From NCBI GenBank assembly GCA_030052745.1, contig JANBVO010000016.1, forward strand, positions 62,001 through 126,000: a stretch of 64,000 nt of DNA. Reading direction: 5' to 3'. Both the position numbers and the translations under genes were made by a program. The stretch comes from Pleurostoma richardsiae. Taxonomy: Eukaryota > Ascomycota > Sordariomycetes > Calosphaeriales > Pleurostomataceae. The notes under the pieces were generated by a model that was not told the DNA's origin, did no database searches, and was given only the letters and a program-made list of their open reading frames with translations. Shown here one piece after another: positions 1-12,256 of the stretch (position 1 is the first letter of the stretch; every line of letters begins with the position of its first letter).

Positions 1-774
1 TTTCCCTCCATGTTTTTGGAGGCTCGAAAGGCAGAATGACGGGTGTCGAAAGATGTAAAGCGTGCCGGATGGTCGGTCTAGTTCGAGATGACAGGAGAGA
101 GAATCGACCCATCGGAGTCTAATGCCACAGACCTTGGTCAACACGTGTGCTTCCAAGTCTTTGGAGCGGATCGCTTTGGTCTGACTGAAGAGCGCCCGGT
201 CGTCAGTGTCGTCGATAGCGCAATAGTTTCGGGGTGGGAGCATCATTCCAAAACCGAGCAGAAACTCGGGTAATTTTTTCGTTCCGGAGAGAGCAGATTG
301 GCTTAGGCAGATTCGCGCGTCCCCATGGTATCCGTCCATTTCGTCAAGAATGTTGTATGCTCCGGTGGAGTAGGAGGCGAAGTCAGGTTTGTAAAGCATC
401 GTTTGCCAGCCCAAAATGGCGAAGACGAGTTCTCTGGCAGATAGCAAAGCTTCGTAGTCATCACCCAGGGTGATGAATCCTTGCGCGACGAGTGCGTCGG
501 TAATACTATCGATGCCTCCTGGACTAGGGAGTAGGATGAGTTCCCGGACTTTGTTCCATAGTGGCAGGAAGTGTGTGGACCAGTTTAGATCATCCTCGAG
601 CTTGTCGTCTGGCAGACATAGCAGCAGGCGCGAAGGCTGGCTGCAAACCTGGCGACGCACCCATCGGGAGTACCATCGCAAGTCCCTGAACGTGGGATCG
701 GGGGACACTTTTGTCAATCTCGCGGTTGTATTCGTGGGGGTTAGGGAAGATAGATCTGGATTCTCTAAGATTAG
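1..774 (-). CDS. Partial conserved fungal protein, 3' end off the left edge
   Basis: The minus strand is open without a stop from 774 to base 1 (about 258 codons), so the C-terminus lies outside the window. The translation looks like a genuine protein: a W/R-rich segment (LRWYSRWVRR), then LPLWNKVRELILLPSPGG, a LGDDYEALLSARELVFAILG helix and a WQTMLYKPDF stretch, followed by NYCAIDDTDDR and WVDSLSCHLELD. From memory this matches an uncharacterised family widespread in Aspergillus and relatives; no function is known to me. An in-frame stop (775-777) and no ATG in the open part mean the start is in an upstream exon, probably joined at an acceptor near 740-774. I could not identify that exon. 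The antisense plus-strand frames here are shadows. Confidence 0.6.
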
Positions 775-777
775 CTA

Positions 778-1800
778 TCGTGATCGATATTATGGGTTCC
801 TATTGGAAAGGGTTAATGGTACCAAGGACACAGTCTTCCGGTCTGCCGGCCATCAGCAGTTGCAGATGAAACGCAGATCTAGTGGGGTCGGGTAGCGGAG
901 TGCACAGAGGTTATTATTAATGGCACTGGATGAAGGCCCAGGGGAAAAGCGAGTTCAGGAACCGCTCAAATGCCGACTTGACCCATAGTGCAGTCCAAGA
1001 AGCTGAATGATTATGTATGGAAATCTCGAGGTAGACAAGTCTCCGCTAGATGAGTGCGAGAGAGGCTGGAGCAAGGTCGGCGCCCTTTCGAGGAAAATGG
1101 GAGAATGGCGGTGGGAACGAAATGTGCAACCTGACGCCCGCCAAACACCAGATATTTGGCTCGGCAACGAGCACAGAGAGCTTCCAAGTTGCACCAGTGA
1201 TCCTGGATCCAGAGGAGGGCTACAAAACTGCTATGGAGCGAAGGACACACTTTATAGAAAGAGGCGAGGTAGGTATGATGAACATGATTTGGTCCTTGTT
1301 TCAAGTTTCAAGTTTGAAGTTTCATCCAGGCTAAACGAGGAAAGGAGCCTTGCAAACGGCCCGCGCCGAGGGCCCCCTCGGCTACTCCATATGCAACTAG
1401 GTGTGTAGGTAGGGTAGGTATCTGCTACAGTGTGCCTGGCGAAGCGCCCGCCCAAGCGCCCGCAGGCACGAAAATGTCCAATGCGGCCCCTTATCTAGTG
1501 CAGCGACTCCACGACAGGGATAAACTTCCCGGTCACACCTCTGCACGTACGATACGCGGGTACCTACCTGGAAAGGCTTTGTTGCATCCGATAGAGGCAG
1601 CTGATCATGAACGAATTAGAGCTCCTCTCTTTGCTTCCACCTGGGCCCTCTCTTTCTCATCCGCACGACCGGCCCCCCGCATCTTCGACAGGTTGAGACG
1701 AGTTGTTTGCCCATGCTTTCTGCCAAGCAAGCAGTGTGCGCAATCAGCCAAGGATGAAGACCACGTCGGTATTCCTGTCTAAGAGGCCTTGGAAGGACCA
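778..1800. other. Intergenic / unresolved 5' regions of two flanking genes
   Basis: About 1 kb between the minus-strand gene at the left edge and the NLR. Short frames on both strands show no recognisable protein. It should contain the missing first exon of the left gene and the promoter, perhaps a short first exon, of the NLR. Confidence 0.4.
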
Positions 1801-1837
1801 GACATGCTGATGGAACCTACAGCAGCCGGGCTCTCAG

Positions 1838-4800
1838 TCCGTTGTGGCACCGAGCCTTGGAGAAGTACCGCGATGAGCTCCAAGGCGCCGAGGATTTTCA
1901 GACCATCCAGACGGTCCACTCTCTAGACGAACTCATCGCGTCACTTACCTCCATCCAGTCCACCACTTCTGGAAACTACTCTGGCGTCATCGCTCTGAAG
2001 AGACTTGCGCCTAGGCTCAAATTTGTAGATGATTTCTCTGCCGTGCTGGCCTTGTGCTTCGGCGCCGATGCGGCACTCACTGCGGCAGTGTGGGGCAGCA
2101 TCAGAATCATCCTCGGGCACGCGTCCTCAGCCGTGGAAACTCTACAGGATGTTCTCGATATGTTGGAAGAGCTAAGCCTGACGCTTCCGCGGTTTCAGGC
2201 CTACGAGCAGACGTTGCCACTGAACCGCCAACTGCAGCATGCCTTGGTTGACGTGTACTGCGAGATTATCTGCTTCTACGCTCGCGCTATTCACTTCCTC
2301 CGCAGCAATCCCCATCTAGTCGTCAGGAAGAATTCCTGGCAGGCATTTCACAATGACTTTTCCCGCACAATCATGCGCATTAAGCGCATGTCTTCTATCG
2401 TGGAAAGTGAGGCTGACGTGGCACGTATGCGGCAGGATGAAGTGCGCTACAAGGAAGTCTTGGAGTTGATGAATACCATGGAGGTAGGCAAGGCAGTTGA
2501 TCCTAACCCGGTCAGATTCAACAACATACCCTTTCCGGCCAACACTAAGTTTAGCGGCCGTGCCGATATCTTGAGCTCAATCCATAAGGCCTTCAACCCA
2601 GGGACCACCACCTTGTCAGTTAGGTCAATGGCACTGTTCGGTATGGGCGGTGTCGGCAAGACCCAGGTTGCGCTCCAGTACGCCTACCAGAACCTAGACC
2701 AGTTCGATGTTATACTGTGGATTGCCGCCGAAAATGCCATCGCCATCGGCCAAAGTTGTCGCCTGATTGCCGAGGAACTCGGCCTGCTCGACAGTGGTGA
2801 CGAGACGAAGGACTCTGCTGCGGCCACATGGAAAATCAAGAATTGGCTTGGTACAACAAGTACGTTCTTCATCACATCACTGTTCCTATACTCGTCCTAG
2901 ACTCTCTAGACTAACCAACGCAGAGTCACCATGTCTAGTTATCTTCGACAATGCCGATGACCTGGTGGCTTTGAAAACGGCGTGGCCAAGAGCCTTCAAC
3001 GGCTCAGTGCTTTTAACCACGCGGGACTTTACAGTTGCTACCTCTCTTACGGCCCAGTATCTTCAGATAGAGGCACTGGGTAATGATGAGGGCAGTAAGA
3101 TGCTACTAAAGGCGGTCGACTTGGAAGATGCATCAGAGGAGGATGCGAAACACGCCGTGGTCATAAGCGAGACGTTTGGAGGATTACCTCTGGCTTTGAC
3201 CCAAATCGGCGGCTTTATCACGCAAAGAAAGTTGTCCGTGCAGGACTTCCTCCCTTTATACGAGCGATATTCCGCTAAAATTGATGCACGAAAGACTCCT
3301 GGCAGCGATTACGAATACACCTTGAGCACTGTCTGGGATATCTCCTTCGAGAAGCTGCCCAAGGATTCTGCCCACCTTCTCAGCCTGCTGTCCTTCTTCG
3401 ACCCAGACAGCATCTCTGAGGACATCCTGCTGCATGGCTCCCAGGGTCTTGATGATTTTTTCGCGTTTCTGTCTGACGATTTCGAGTAAGTTCATGCCCT
3501 CAGTGCTCTCATTGTTAGATGCTGATCTCGTCAACAGTCTCGGTGATGCTTCGGAGGAACTTCTGCGAGCAGCCCTTATTCAGCGAGCCCGGGCATCTTC
3601 AGTTCTCTCAATCCATCGCCTCGTGCAGTCCGCAGCCAGGAAGAGACTGGACAGATTCTGGAGCGACAAATTCCTTGATGCTGTGGTGCATATGCTGTGT
3701 TGGGGTTTTCCAGATCACTCGAGCACTGATATCGGCCATCAGATTTTGGCATGGGCTAGATGCGAGAAATGCCTCCCCCATGTTAATCACCTCGTTGACC
3801 TCGTCAGACGCTCCGGTACGACTCCTCAAGATCGGCAAAAGTATGCAGATCTTCTCCTCAAATGCAGCTGGTGGGTTATCCCAGTTTCTAGCAGGGGGTC
3901 GCTAAAGCTCACCAGTACAGGTACCTATACGAGCGGGAGATGTACGTCATAGCCAAGGGAATGGTCGAGCAAGCAGTTGCCACTTTTGAGGATACCTCGA
4001 CTCTGAGTTATGCAAGTGCCATCGACCTCGGTGGCCTTATTGACCTGGACCTGGCCCAAGCTGCTCAGGCCCTCGAGCCCTTCAAGCGCGCCCTGGAGAT
4101 TCGCCGTGCCCGGCTAGGACCGGAAGATCCTTTCATTGCCTACAGTCTAAACAATATAGCCCTGGCGTATACCGAACTGGGCGAACTGGATCTCGCCTAC
4201 GAAGCACACCAAGAGGCAATCAACCTCAGGCTTAGGGCAAAGAGCGACAGGATCGGGAACTCTTATAGCAACATGTCGAGCCTGCTCCTTCGCATGGGCC
4301 GTCCGGATGAAGCCGAGGAGATGCTGGCAAGATGCCCGTCTCTGAAAGATTTCACTGACGAAACATTCCTGAATACTGGCAATCCTCGTTTCTCGGGCGA
4401 CATGGTCTTGCTCTCTCGCATCCGTCTAGCGCAGGGACGTCCGGCCGAGGCAATGAGGCTGGCGTCAAAAGCCTTGACTTTCCGTCGCAAGTTACTGGGC
4501 AATCGGCTAAAAACCTGCGATTCGCAGTACGACCTCGCCTCCATGCTCGTCAAGGATGGCCATGTAAGCTCAGCAGCGTAAGTGTCCCCACTAGTCCGGT
4601 CGTGAAGAATTACTGACCCGAAAACACCCCTTAGTCAACTTCTGGAGGAAGTTGTTAGTATTTCCGAGACATTCATTGAGGGAGAGGGCCAACGAGCGCG
4701 GGCCCTCTATAAGCTCTCGGAAATTTGCAGAGAAAGGGGTCAGCAAGCTGAAAGCGCGGCTTACAAGGAGAAAGCACTCCAAGCACGGGCTGCTGCGAAG

Positions 4801-4869
4801 CCGGAACTGAAGGACTCGCCGTTCGAGGAGGCGGAGTTCTCCAAACTCTGTCTGTGGATGTTGTGGTAA
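1838..4869 (+). CDS. NLR-type STAND protein: DUF7708-like, NB-ARC, TPR
   Basis: Fungal NOD-like receptor, a candidate in non-self recognition or programmed cell death. Exons 1838-2859, 2924-3485, 3538-3870, 3921-4577 and 4635-4869 join in frame to about 935 residues. The first ~210 residues are a helical DUF7708-like domain (FVDDFSAVLALCFGAD). NB-ARC follows: P-loop GMGGVGKTQ at ~267-275, Walker B LVIFDNADD, LLTTRD, and GGLPLAL. Then a winged-helix-like part (IHRLVQSAARKRL) and TPR-like repeats from ~660 (ALEPFKRALEIRRARLGPEDP). No in-frame ATG precedes LWHRALEKY at 1842; the frame is open back only to 1758. Either a short upstream exon joins at ctctcag (1831-1837), or the ATG at 1804/1810, which reads MLMEPTAAGLSV one frame off, is the original start with a one-base slip. 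Orientation is convergent with the dehydrogenase. Confidence 0.88.
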
Positions 4870-5637
4870 TAAAAAGGTTACGCAAGATAGAAGTGGCTTA
4901 CCCGCCATAAGGTCTTCAGAACTCACCATTGCTAGGTTGAGGCAAAAAGAGGATCAACTTATCAAGGTCCTAAATACCTAAATTTAAATATTCACCAACC
5001 CTATACAGTACCATCTACGCTCACACCGAAATGTGCTTTCTCAAAGGAGATTTGGACGGAATCAGTCTGCCAACCTTACCTAGGTAGTTAAAGCGAGCCT
5101 GCAGGGCCGCGATTACTTGTGAAAACACCGCTGTTATTCTAGTTGATAGCTTGCAGCTGACTTTGATCAACATAACTAACCAAGTGAACGAAGAGAGCCT
5201 GGGAAGCCAAAGCTCTCTTAAGGTACCTGCTGGTTAATTATAGTATACTGCTGATGCAAGAGCTTAGAAAAATTATGCAACAGTAATGACTGACGTAAAC
5301 TAGGAGAATAATACTCAAAATATATAGACTGGAAGTCAATGAGAAAGTCTTCATAGGACCTCAGTAGATGCATGCGGCGAGAATTGGTCACCCAGCCAGA
5401 GACGTGCCTGTCGACTCAACTGTTTCCTCCGAACTCTCAATGAAACAGAAATCGACGAGGTGTGAGGATGGATGTCAACACCGGACTATGGGTGATGCTG
5501 GATAAGTGTGATCCCCGCGTTTGACGTTCTAGTCTCGCATTTGGATCCAATTTACTTTCTGATTCCCTTTATTATGCGTACCTTCGTTCTAGAAACATAG
5601 CTTCTGAAGCTAGATGGGCATGATGACATGCAACAAC
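4870..5637. other. Convergent intergenic region
   Basis: Holds the 3' ends of the NLR and the hydroxyacid dehydrogenase. AT-rich in places (4975-5010, 5230-5340). I see no coding frame or RNA gene. Confidence 0.5.
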
Positions 5638-6838
5638 TCAATAATGATGCTCCTTATTCATGACGTTAATCATCGGCTTCCCGTCTCTTAACCTCTCTAG
5701 ATTCGCCTCCAGGATGTTAAGCAGCCGCTCCCAGTAGTGCGGCGTCTGCCAGCTGACGTGGGGGGTGATGAAGACGTTGGGCGCCTGCCATAACGCATGG
5801 TCCGCCGGCAGCGGCTCCGGATCCGTCACGTCTAGGGCCGCTCCGCGGATCTTGTCCTGCTCGAGCGCCTTGATGAGTGCCTCCGTGCGGATGTGCCGGC
5901 CCCTCGCGATGTTGACCACGTACGTCTTCTTGCGGCTGAGGATATCAAACTGCTCAGTGTCGATGATGTACTTGGTGCTCTCCGTCAGCGGCAGCCCAAT
6001 GACAAGCACGTCCAGATCCTGCGCAAGAAAGTCGTTGACCGCCGAGCGGCTGGCACCGTGGAACCATTTGTCCGGCAAAACACCATCCGGGTCGCCTGTA
6101 CCGGGGACAACGTAGCTGTCGTCCTTCCGGGACTCTGGGGTGGATCGCTCAGTGCGAGTGTAGGCGTAAATCTCCATACCGAGTGCTTTGGCGAGGCGAG
6201 CGCATTGTCGGCCAATAGCTCCGTATCCTAGGATGCCCCTGCACCTCGACTTAGATAACTTGAGTGGTATATCGTGTCCTTTGTGCAAATCACTTACATT
6301 CTCAGACCAGGAGAGTCAACGATGTTGAAATTGTTCGGCTTCCCCCAGTGACCCGTCTTCATGAAATCTGCAAAGTTGAGGAAGTGGTGCTGAGCCATCA
6401 GCCAAGTTCCGATGACCCATTCTGCAATTTGAGTTCTGACAGGCCTGTGGGTCAGCACCTCCTCCAAGGCAATATTCGTGCGGTGATGACTCACGAGTGC
6501 ACCCCGTTGGCCGTGCAGAAAACCACATTCGGGTCCTTGTATACTTCATGCTCGAGCCAACGGTCTGCGCCGGCGGAGGAGAGCTGAACATATCGAACAC
6601 TGGACATCACCTTGGCGGGAGGGGGAAGTGAGACCAGCGCCAGCGTCACGCCCCTCCACTCCTCCTCCGGTATATCCGCGACTGACTTGCCACCTTTGGC
6701 GTATTCGTCTCGATTTACCCAGCGGATCTCCAGGCCTGGAAACGTGGACTTGACTCGCCCAATCCACTTCTCATCTGGGTCCATAGGGAGGAAGATAAGG
6801 AGCACATCCTTGCCGAGATCCGTGACTGCTGAGCCCAT
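5638..6838 (-). CDS. D-isomer-specific 2-hydroxyacid dehydrogenase
   Basis: NAD(P)-dependent reduction of a 2-oxoacid to a D-2-hydroxyacid, probably cytosolic. Exons 6838-6495, 6444-6298 and 6238-5638 give 363 residues, normal for the family. The Rossmann motif GILGYGAIG (~164-172) sits at the start of exon 3. The catalytic triad is visible: Arg in NIARGRH (~275), Glu in DVTDPEPLP (~306) and His in ITPHVSWQ (~324). After the second beta strand the sequence is YAYTRT rather than an acidic residue, which often goes with NADP(H) use or relaxed cofactor choice. The start is the first ATG of the MGSAVTDLG segment; upstream in-frame sequence is not protein-like. The substrate cannot be told. Confidence 0.92.
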
Positions 6839-7849
6839 TTCTGCGACGTCTCTCCTCCGTTGGAAAGGTTCCAGCTTCTGTTCAGTCGATTCTGGGTTGG
6901 GTTTTGAACGAGGAGAGAAATGAGTGCGATTAACGCGGTGAACGCTTAGAAGATGATAAGCGGGAACGACTGGCCGTGAGCGGAGGATACAAGGCTTCTT
7001 CCTGTTATGCTGCATTAGTCAAGACTAATATACGCCGGCGCCGGTTCGGTCAAGCTGATAGGTTTCAGCGCCTACGTGACTTTGCCCTAAAAGGGCATCG
7101 CGATCCACCTCTATTGATGGTGTGCTTTGCTCAGATAAAGAGTCGTTCGTATCGATTTTCGCTCCACTTGCTGAAACAATAATCCCTTCGATGATTCGGC
7201 CACCCGCAGGCTGGCAACGGTACGTAGAGATAAGAATAACGCAGCACCTCCACACACGAAAAAGGCAGAGCTTTAGCATGTGGTCATTAGGGTGCTGCGG
7301 GCCGTTCTTCGATATCTACCTAATCAAGGAATCGCGGTTGCAGCAGCCGAACTCTAAAACAACGACCGGTCCGTTGAGGAGGACCGCCGCATTGTGTTCA
7401 CTACTATCACGCCATTTTCCCCATCCCTTTCTCGATCAATTGATGTTAAGTGGCCTGCCTAACAGTTCACATCTTCCCTTCCAGTTACTGTGGGATTCAT
7501 CATGATGCTGTATGCTTCTGCCATATCTCCTTGTGCTTACGAAGGACGGCTGGCCTCCATTTGGATAGACAACTTGATAGAGCGATTACTGTGAAACTGA
7601 GGCAAGATTGGAAATCTGCTCCTGGCCGTGTACAAGGCATTACAAGACATCGACCTATTCTGTTGCTTCCAAGCTACCCTGCTTGATAGGCATCCAGCCT
7701 GCATGTTACGCCTAAGAAACCCCATCATGTTTCACCCGAAATCTAAGGGCGAGGCCTGCCCATGTCCATCTTAACCAGAGCGCCTTGAACCAACCGCATT
7801 ACGGAAACGCCGTTCCAAAGCCAAAGAACCCCCCAGAGAAGAACAGGTA
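6839..7849. other. Intergenic, dehydrogenase promoter side
   Basis: About 1 kb between two minus-strand genes. It carries the promoter and 5' leader of the hydroxyacid dehydrogenase and the 3' UTR of the Tvp38-like gene. No supported gene. Confidence 0.4.
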
Positions 7850-8968
7850 TCATACCCACTGGGGATATTGATCACTGCTCTCCGTAACGCTCGGCGCCGT
7901 GAGCCGTGCAGTTTCGGCCTCCTTCAACCGCGCCATCTCCCTCTCGTTCTTCCGCTGGGCCTGCTCCTCCAACAGGATCTTCTTAGTCTTCTGCATCTTC
8001 AGCCAGATCCAAATACCCAGTATGACCGTCAGGATGCCAGTAGCCGCGAACAGTATGTCCTTGGCCTGGCTGTCGTCCTGCTCCTGGACAAGAAGGACGC
8101 CCAGGTACACGAGGACGATCTGCTTCGGTAGGGTCAAGAAGGTGGCGACGGCGAAGTACCAGAAGTGGACGTTGCAGGTCGAGAACACTGCGGTGGAGAA
8201 GTGTGAAGGGATGACGGAGAAGCGGATCACGAGAACGACCTATCATCATGATTAGCCGGGCTCGATGCTGGTACCTCTTGCTTATGGTGATGGCGCCATA
8301 CCCAGAAACCGCCATCTCGAGTGAGCCGTGCCAGCGCACCGTAGTTGAGATTCGTCCTCTCCAACTTGCGAGCCTTTCTCCTGAATGCGTACTTGAATGC
8401 GAACCACGTTCCAACTAGTTCCCTGCGTCAGCCGACTTGATTCCTCGGGGGCGGTGGCCAAGGACATGCTTACTCTCGCCCAAGAAGGTACCAGCGGCGA
8501 CGATGCCGAACCCAATCCAGAGCCCGTAGACAACACCACACAGGAGAGCAACAATCTCATGACCAAACAAAGGAGGGAACGATATCAGGATCAAAATGCC
8601 TATCGGTATGAGCCATCCGGCCGGGATATCCCGAACCTTCTCGGAGAATGGCCGAAGGGTCTAGAGAAGTCACATCAGCAACGTGCGAATGTCCGATCGA
8701 ATGCAACACCTACCTCGACCACCTTATCATGCTTTACTGCGATCAAGATCGTGATGACCAGAATACCGATTCCCAGTATGTGCCATGCTGTGCGCCCAGT
8801 CAGTCAAGATGTTCGCGACTGGACGACCAGATATTGGACGCGGGAGCGGATTGACGCACGTAGATACTTCGGCGAGAGCAAAAGCTTCTTCCAGTTGACC
8901 GGCCGGTATTCGGTTTCCTCCAAATCATCGCCCTTGTCTTCGGCCTTCGCCGTTTCGACGTCCCTCAT
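7850..8968 (-). CDS. Tvp38/TMEM64-family (VTT domain) membrane protein
   Basis: Integral membrane protein of the SNARE-associated Golgi (VTT/DedA) superfamily, whose eukaryotic members act in Golgi/ER membranes and some as lipid scramblases. Exons 8968-8860, 8787-8714, 8660-8474, 8414-8302 and 8239-7850 give 290 residues, all phases consistent. The order is: acidic N-terminus, TM1 (GIGILVITILIAV), the VTT core with SFPPLFGHEIVALLCG and GTFLGEIGTWFAFKY, a FSVIPSHFSTAVFSTC loop, two further TM segments, then a basic coiled tail. The ATG at 8968 is preceded by an in-frame stop. Yeast Tvp38 is about 340 residues, so this copy is somewhat short. It diverges from the mitochondrial carrier. Confidence 0.9.
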
Positions 8969-10298
8969 ACCGAAAGCCTCCCTTGCTGCAGTGGTCGGCC
9001 CCTGTTACTGTATATCGCGGACTCGACCTGCGATTTTAGTCGAAATGGTCCTATTTTCGGCTTCGAAAACGCGCGATGGAAGCGGACGCAGAAACCAACG
9101 TCGACAGCGTCAAGGAGAAACAGGGCAGAGGGGAAGATCAGGGGTGGCGGATCTGTGACATAAGTATCCTCATCCCTTTCCTTGATCACTGGAATTCTGA
9201 ATCAACCTGAAACCTGGATCCGCACTCCATTGGGCGTCGACGATCGTCAGCCAGGGTGGCACGGCAGTGGCTCTGTGCCGCCCTATCAGGCCCATCCCGG
9301 CGCTTGTCAACCCCTGGATTCCTTATTTAAGCCAGTGCCGCTCGCCCAGGGTTTCCATGCAGCGAAACAGCACTGCCACCGCGGGGGCCAAGTCCATACA
9401 TGCTCTTATTGGGCACTCAACGTCATCACTGCTTTCAAATTTAGACTGCGGCAAACAGGAGTGCGATGACGAGGCCGTGGCTGTGGAAATCCTTCCCAGG
9501 CGGCATCATTTTACGGCGACGAGTGAGAAGAGCATTCGTAGAAGCGGGTGCAATATTTGTTGAGTATGTCTGATTTCCTTCATTTGGCTGCATCGCTGTG
9601 AGCACTCCGGAATGATCGCGTCTCGGATCCGACGCGTCTTCCAGGATCTGTACGCGTCGCAAGATATGCTGGAGACACCCCGCACCGGCATTCTCAGTCG
9701 TCTCGGAATGAAAGTCTCGGCCGTCAGTCGGTCCCACTCCCGACTCATAATTGAATGTCTGGGATGCTCTATGCCTCTGGGAGGAGAGGTCAAGCTCAAA
9801 TGATAAGAGCCCCCACGTAGCCCCAGACTGCCTGCTGAAATAACTATGACTGGTAAAGAGGAGGGAACGTCAAGCTCGTTCCCTATCTAGATGCTTTTCG
9901 ATCCCAGATGTGCGCCTTCGGGATAGTAGAACGACGGTAAGAAAGCACATCAGTCTTATCGGTCACAGATGTGCGTGAGGTGAGCAGTAAAAGCATTGAG
10001 AACCAGGGATCAACAGGAAACTCCTTTCTCATGGATGATTCTGGACTCGTTAAGGATAACGTACCATTGAGAGCACTCCGTAAATCCAAGCGTGGATGAG
10101 TCCATCCGGCCTCGGGCCCAATTCTCGGCCCCGGCCACCGGGCGAGAGGGAGCTTTTTGCCGACCGCGCATTTGATAACGGCGGAGCACGCAATCGGCGT
10201 GCATACAGAACAATTATTAATCGAAGCGGGGAGCGCCGCCGAACTTGCCAACTTCAAGATAAACCGCATTCACGTCCAGCAGAGCCCAGACACCAGAA
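8969..10298. other. Divergent intergenic region
   Basis: 1.3 kb between the Tvp38-like gene (minus) and the carrier gene (plus). Holds both promoters. Short frames (for example 9883-10269 minus) show no family resemblance and are not called. Confidence 0.4.
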
Positions 10299-11790
10299 AT
10301 GGCTCGGGAAGGCGACGCAGAGAGCCAAACTAGCGCTCATGAGCAGACGCCGCTCCTGGTGGACCGGCCAGCCGAGCAAGACCCGGAGCCGGAGTCGGAG
10401 CCAGAGGAGGACCCGAAGGACGTCCGCGAGCCGAAGCGGCTGAGTTGGTACGTCTGGAGGGCGTTCTGGACTCTTCTCGCAGTGCTCGTCCTTGTGGTCT
10501 TCATCAAGGGATGGATTGACGCAGGTAGCGATGTCAACGTGAGTGCAATTGCCGAACCCGCTCCGGGCTCGCCTCCAGCTCACCTCCGCCCATCCAGTTC
10601 GATCTGAAGGGCGCCCTCAAGCGAGCCCTTGGCGGCGGCCTCAGCGGTGCGGCAGCCATGGTTCTGCAGGTCCTCCTGTTGATGGTAATTGAAGTCCCCC
10701 CTTATCGTGCAGGCCGCGGCTCGAACATGGACTAAGCGTCGGTCAGCCGCTCCGAACCATCATGAACTACCAGTACCGGTTCGGAACGTCTTTCACGACC
10801 GCGACCAAGACTTTGTACCACGACGGGGGTCTCCGCCGTTACTACCAAGGCATAGGCGCCGCGCTCGTTCAGGGTAAGGATCGCAAACGCTCTCGTCTGC
10901 GATGCATGAACGACTAACCCACGCAGGCCCGACTGCACGATTCGGAGATACGGCGGCGAACGCCGGGATTCTTGCTCTGCTCCACTCAAATTCGTATCTC
11001 AAGGACCTACCTTCGCCTATCAAAACGGTGTTCGCCTCTCTATGGTAAGACTATCTTTGCTGGCCGTTCGTGCTCAGGCAACGCCGCATGCTAACAGTGG
11101 TTGTAATAAGTGCTGCCGCCTTCCGCATGATCTTAACTCCTATCGACACCCTCAAGACAACACTGCAGGCACAAGGCGCTCGAGGGACTGCTGTGCTCCG
11201 CCGCCGCATCAAGACGGATGGGATCGGCAGTCTTTGGTGGGGAGCCATTGCTACTGCGGCGGCCACGTTTGTGGGACATTATCCCTGGTTCGCTACTGTG
11301 AGCTCAGGCGGCCTATCCTCTATGCAATGCCATAGCCATGTACTGATCATGCGGTAGTACAACTTCCTCTCCCAAGCCATCGCCGAGCCACCGAAGCACC
11401 CGTTGATCGTGTGGCTTCTGCGCCTCGCTTTCATCGGGTTTGTCGCATCGATCATCTCCGACTCTGTCTCCAACTCCCTGAGGGTCGTCAAGACCTATCG
11501 CCAAGTCAACGAAACCAAGGTCTCATACTGTGAGTACCTTTTGTCGAGCTCATGCAGATAGCTCTTGCTAACCCGACATAGCCGAGGCCGCGAGGTTGGT
11601 CATCCTCGAAGACGGAATTTCTGGCCTACTAGGGCGAGGTCTTAAGACCCGTATCCTATGCAACGGACTCCAGGGGCTTCTCTTCTCCATCCTTTGGAAG
11701 CTGTTCCTAGACCTGTACGTTTCGCTCATGTCTGAGCTTCTGAACATGACTAATACAAGTCGCAGATGGGAGAAGAAGACTGGTTCATAG
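10299..11790 (+). CDS. Atypical mitochondrial carrier (SLC25) protein
   Basis: Inner-membrane solute carrier fold. Eight exons (10299-10538, 10598-10684, 10747-10873, 10927-11044, 11111-11297, 11358-11529, 11582-11714, 11766-11790) join in frame to 362 residues. The ~60-residue acidic N-terminus and an extra hydrophobic helix ([17 protein letters not shown]) precede the carrier repeats, which is unusual for SLC25. Only the second repeat has the canonical signature (TPIDTLK). Repeat 1 reads [11 protein letters not shown] and repeat 3 has [11 protein letters not shown], so both are degenerate. Such divergent carriers often have structural or membrane-dynamics roles rather than transport, but no function can be assigned here. 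The last coding exon is only 25 bp. It is convergent with the unknown membrane protein. Confidence 0.88.
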
Positions 11791-12256
11791 TCGAACAATG
11801 AGCTGGATGGCCGCCCTTTGGAAGGCCCCTCGGAGCATCAAGAGCACACATCATCCCATGGCATACAAGTTTGTATCGAGGCCAGTTACAGCGAAGCCAA
11901 CACATATATAGACACAGAAGGTGCAAAGGAATAGCAGAATGATACTTATAGCCGTAGATACACCAAGCAGACATGTAACTGGACAGAAGCATAAATCTGC
12001 TGCTGTACGCAACACTAACTTTGTACGTTGAATGAATTGCTAGCGTCTTTCCCATATCATTGCAGTCCATTTGAAATATGGAATGCAAAAGCCTCAAGAT
12101 ATTATAGACATAGTTTATTACCTTGTCCTGGCACCACTGAATCAGCCAAGCAGCCCGTGTTGGTGGGCCGATGATGCTATGACCTTCTCTGCCTCCTTCA
12201 AAAGGTAACTTGATTCGCCCTCCGGTTCGAACGCTCGTGCGATCAGAACCTACAGG
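11791..12256. other. Convergent 3' region
   Basis: Between the stop codons of the carrier and the multi-pass membrane protein. Mildly AT-rich, nothing coding seen. Confidence 0.5.

Noticed and set aside
470-895. 141-codon plus-strand frame near the left edge
   Set aside because: Lies antisense to the continuous, protein-like minus-strand frame at 1-774.
12220-12250. ggttcgaac resembling a tRNA B box
   Set aside because: No A box, no cloverleaf stems around it; it lies at the 3' end of a coding gene.
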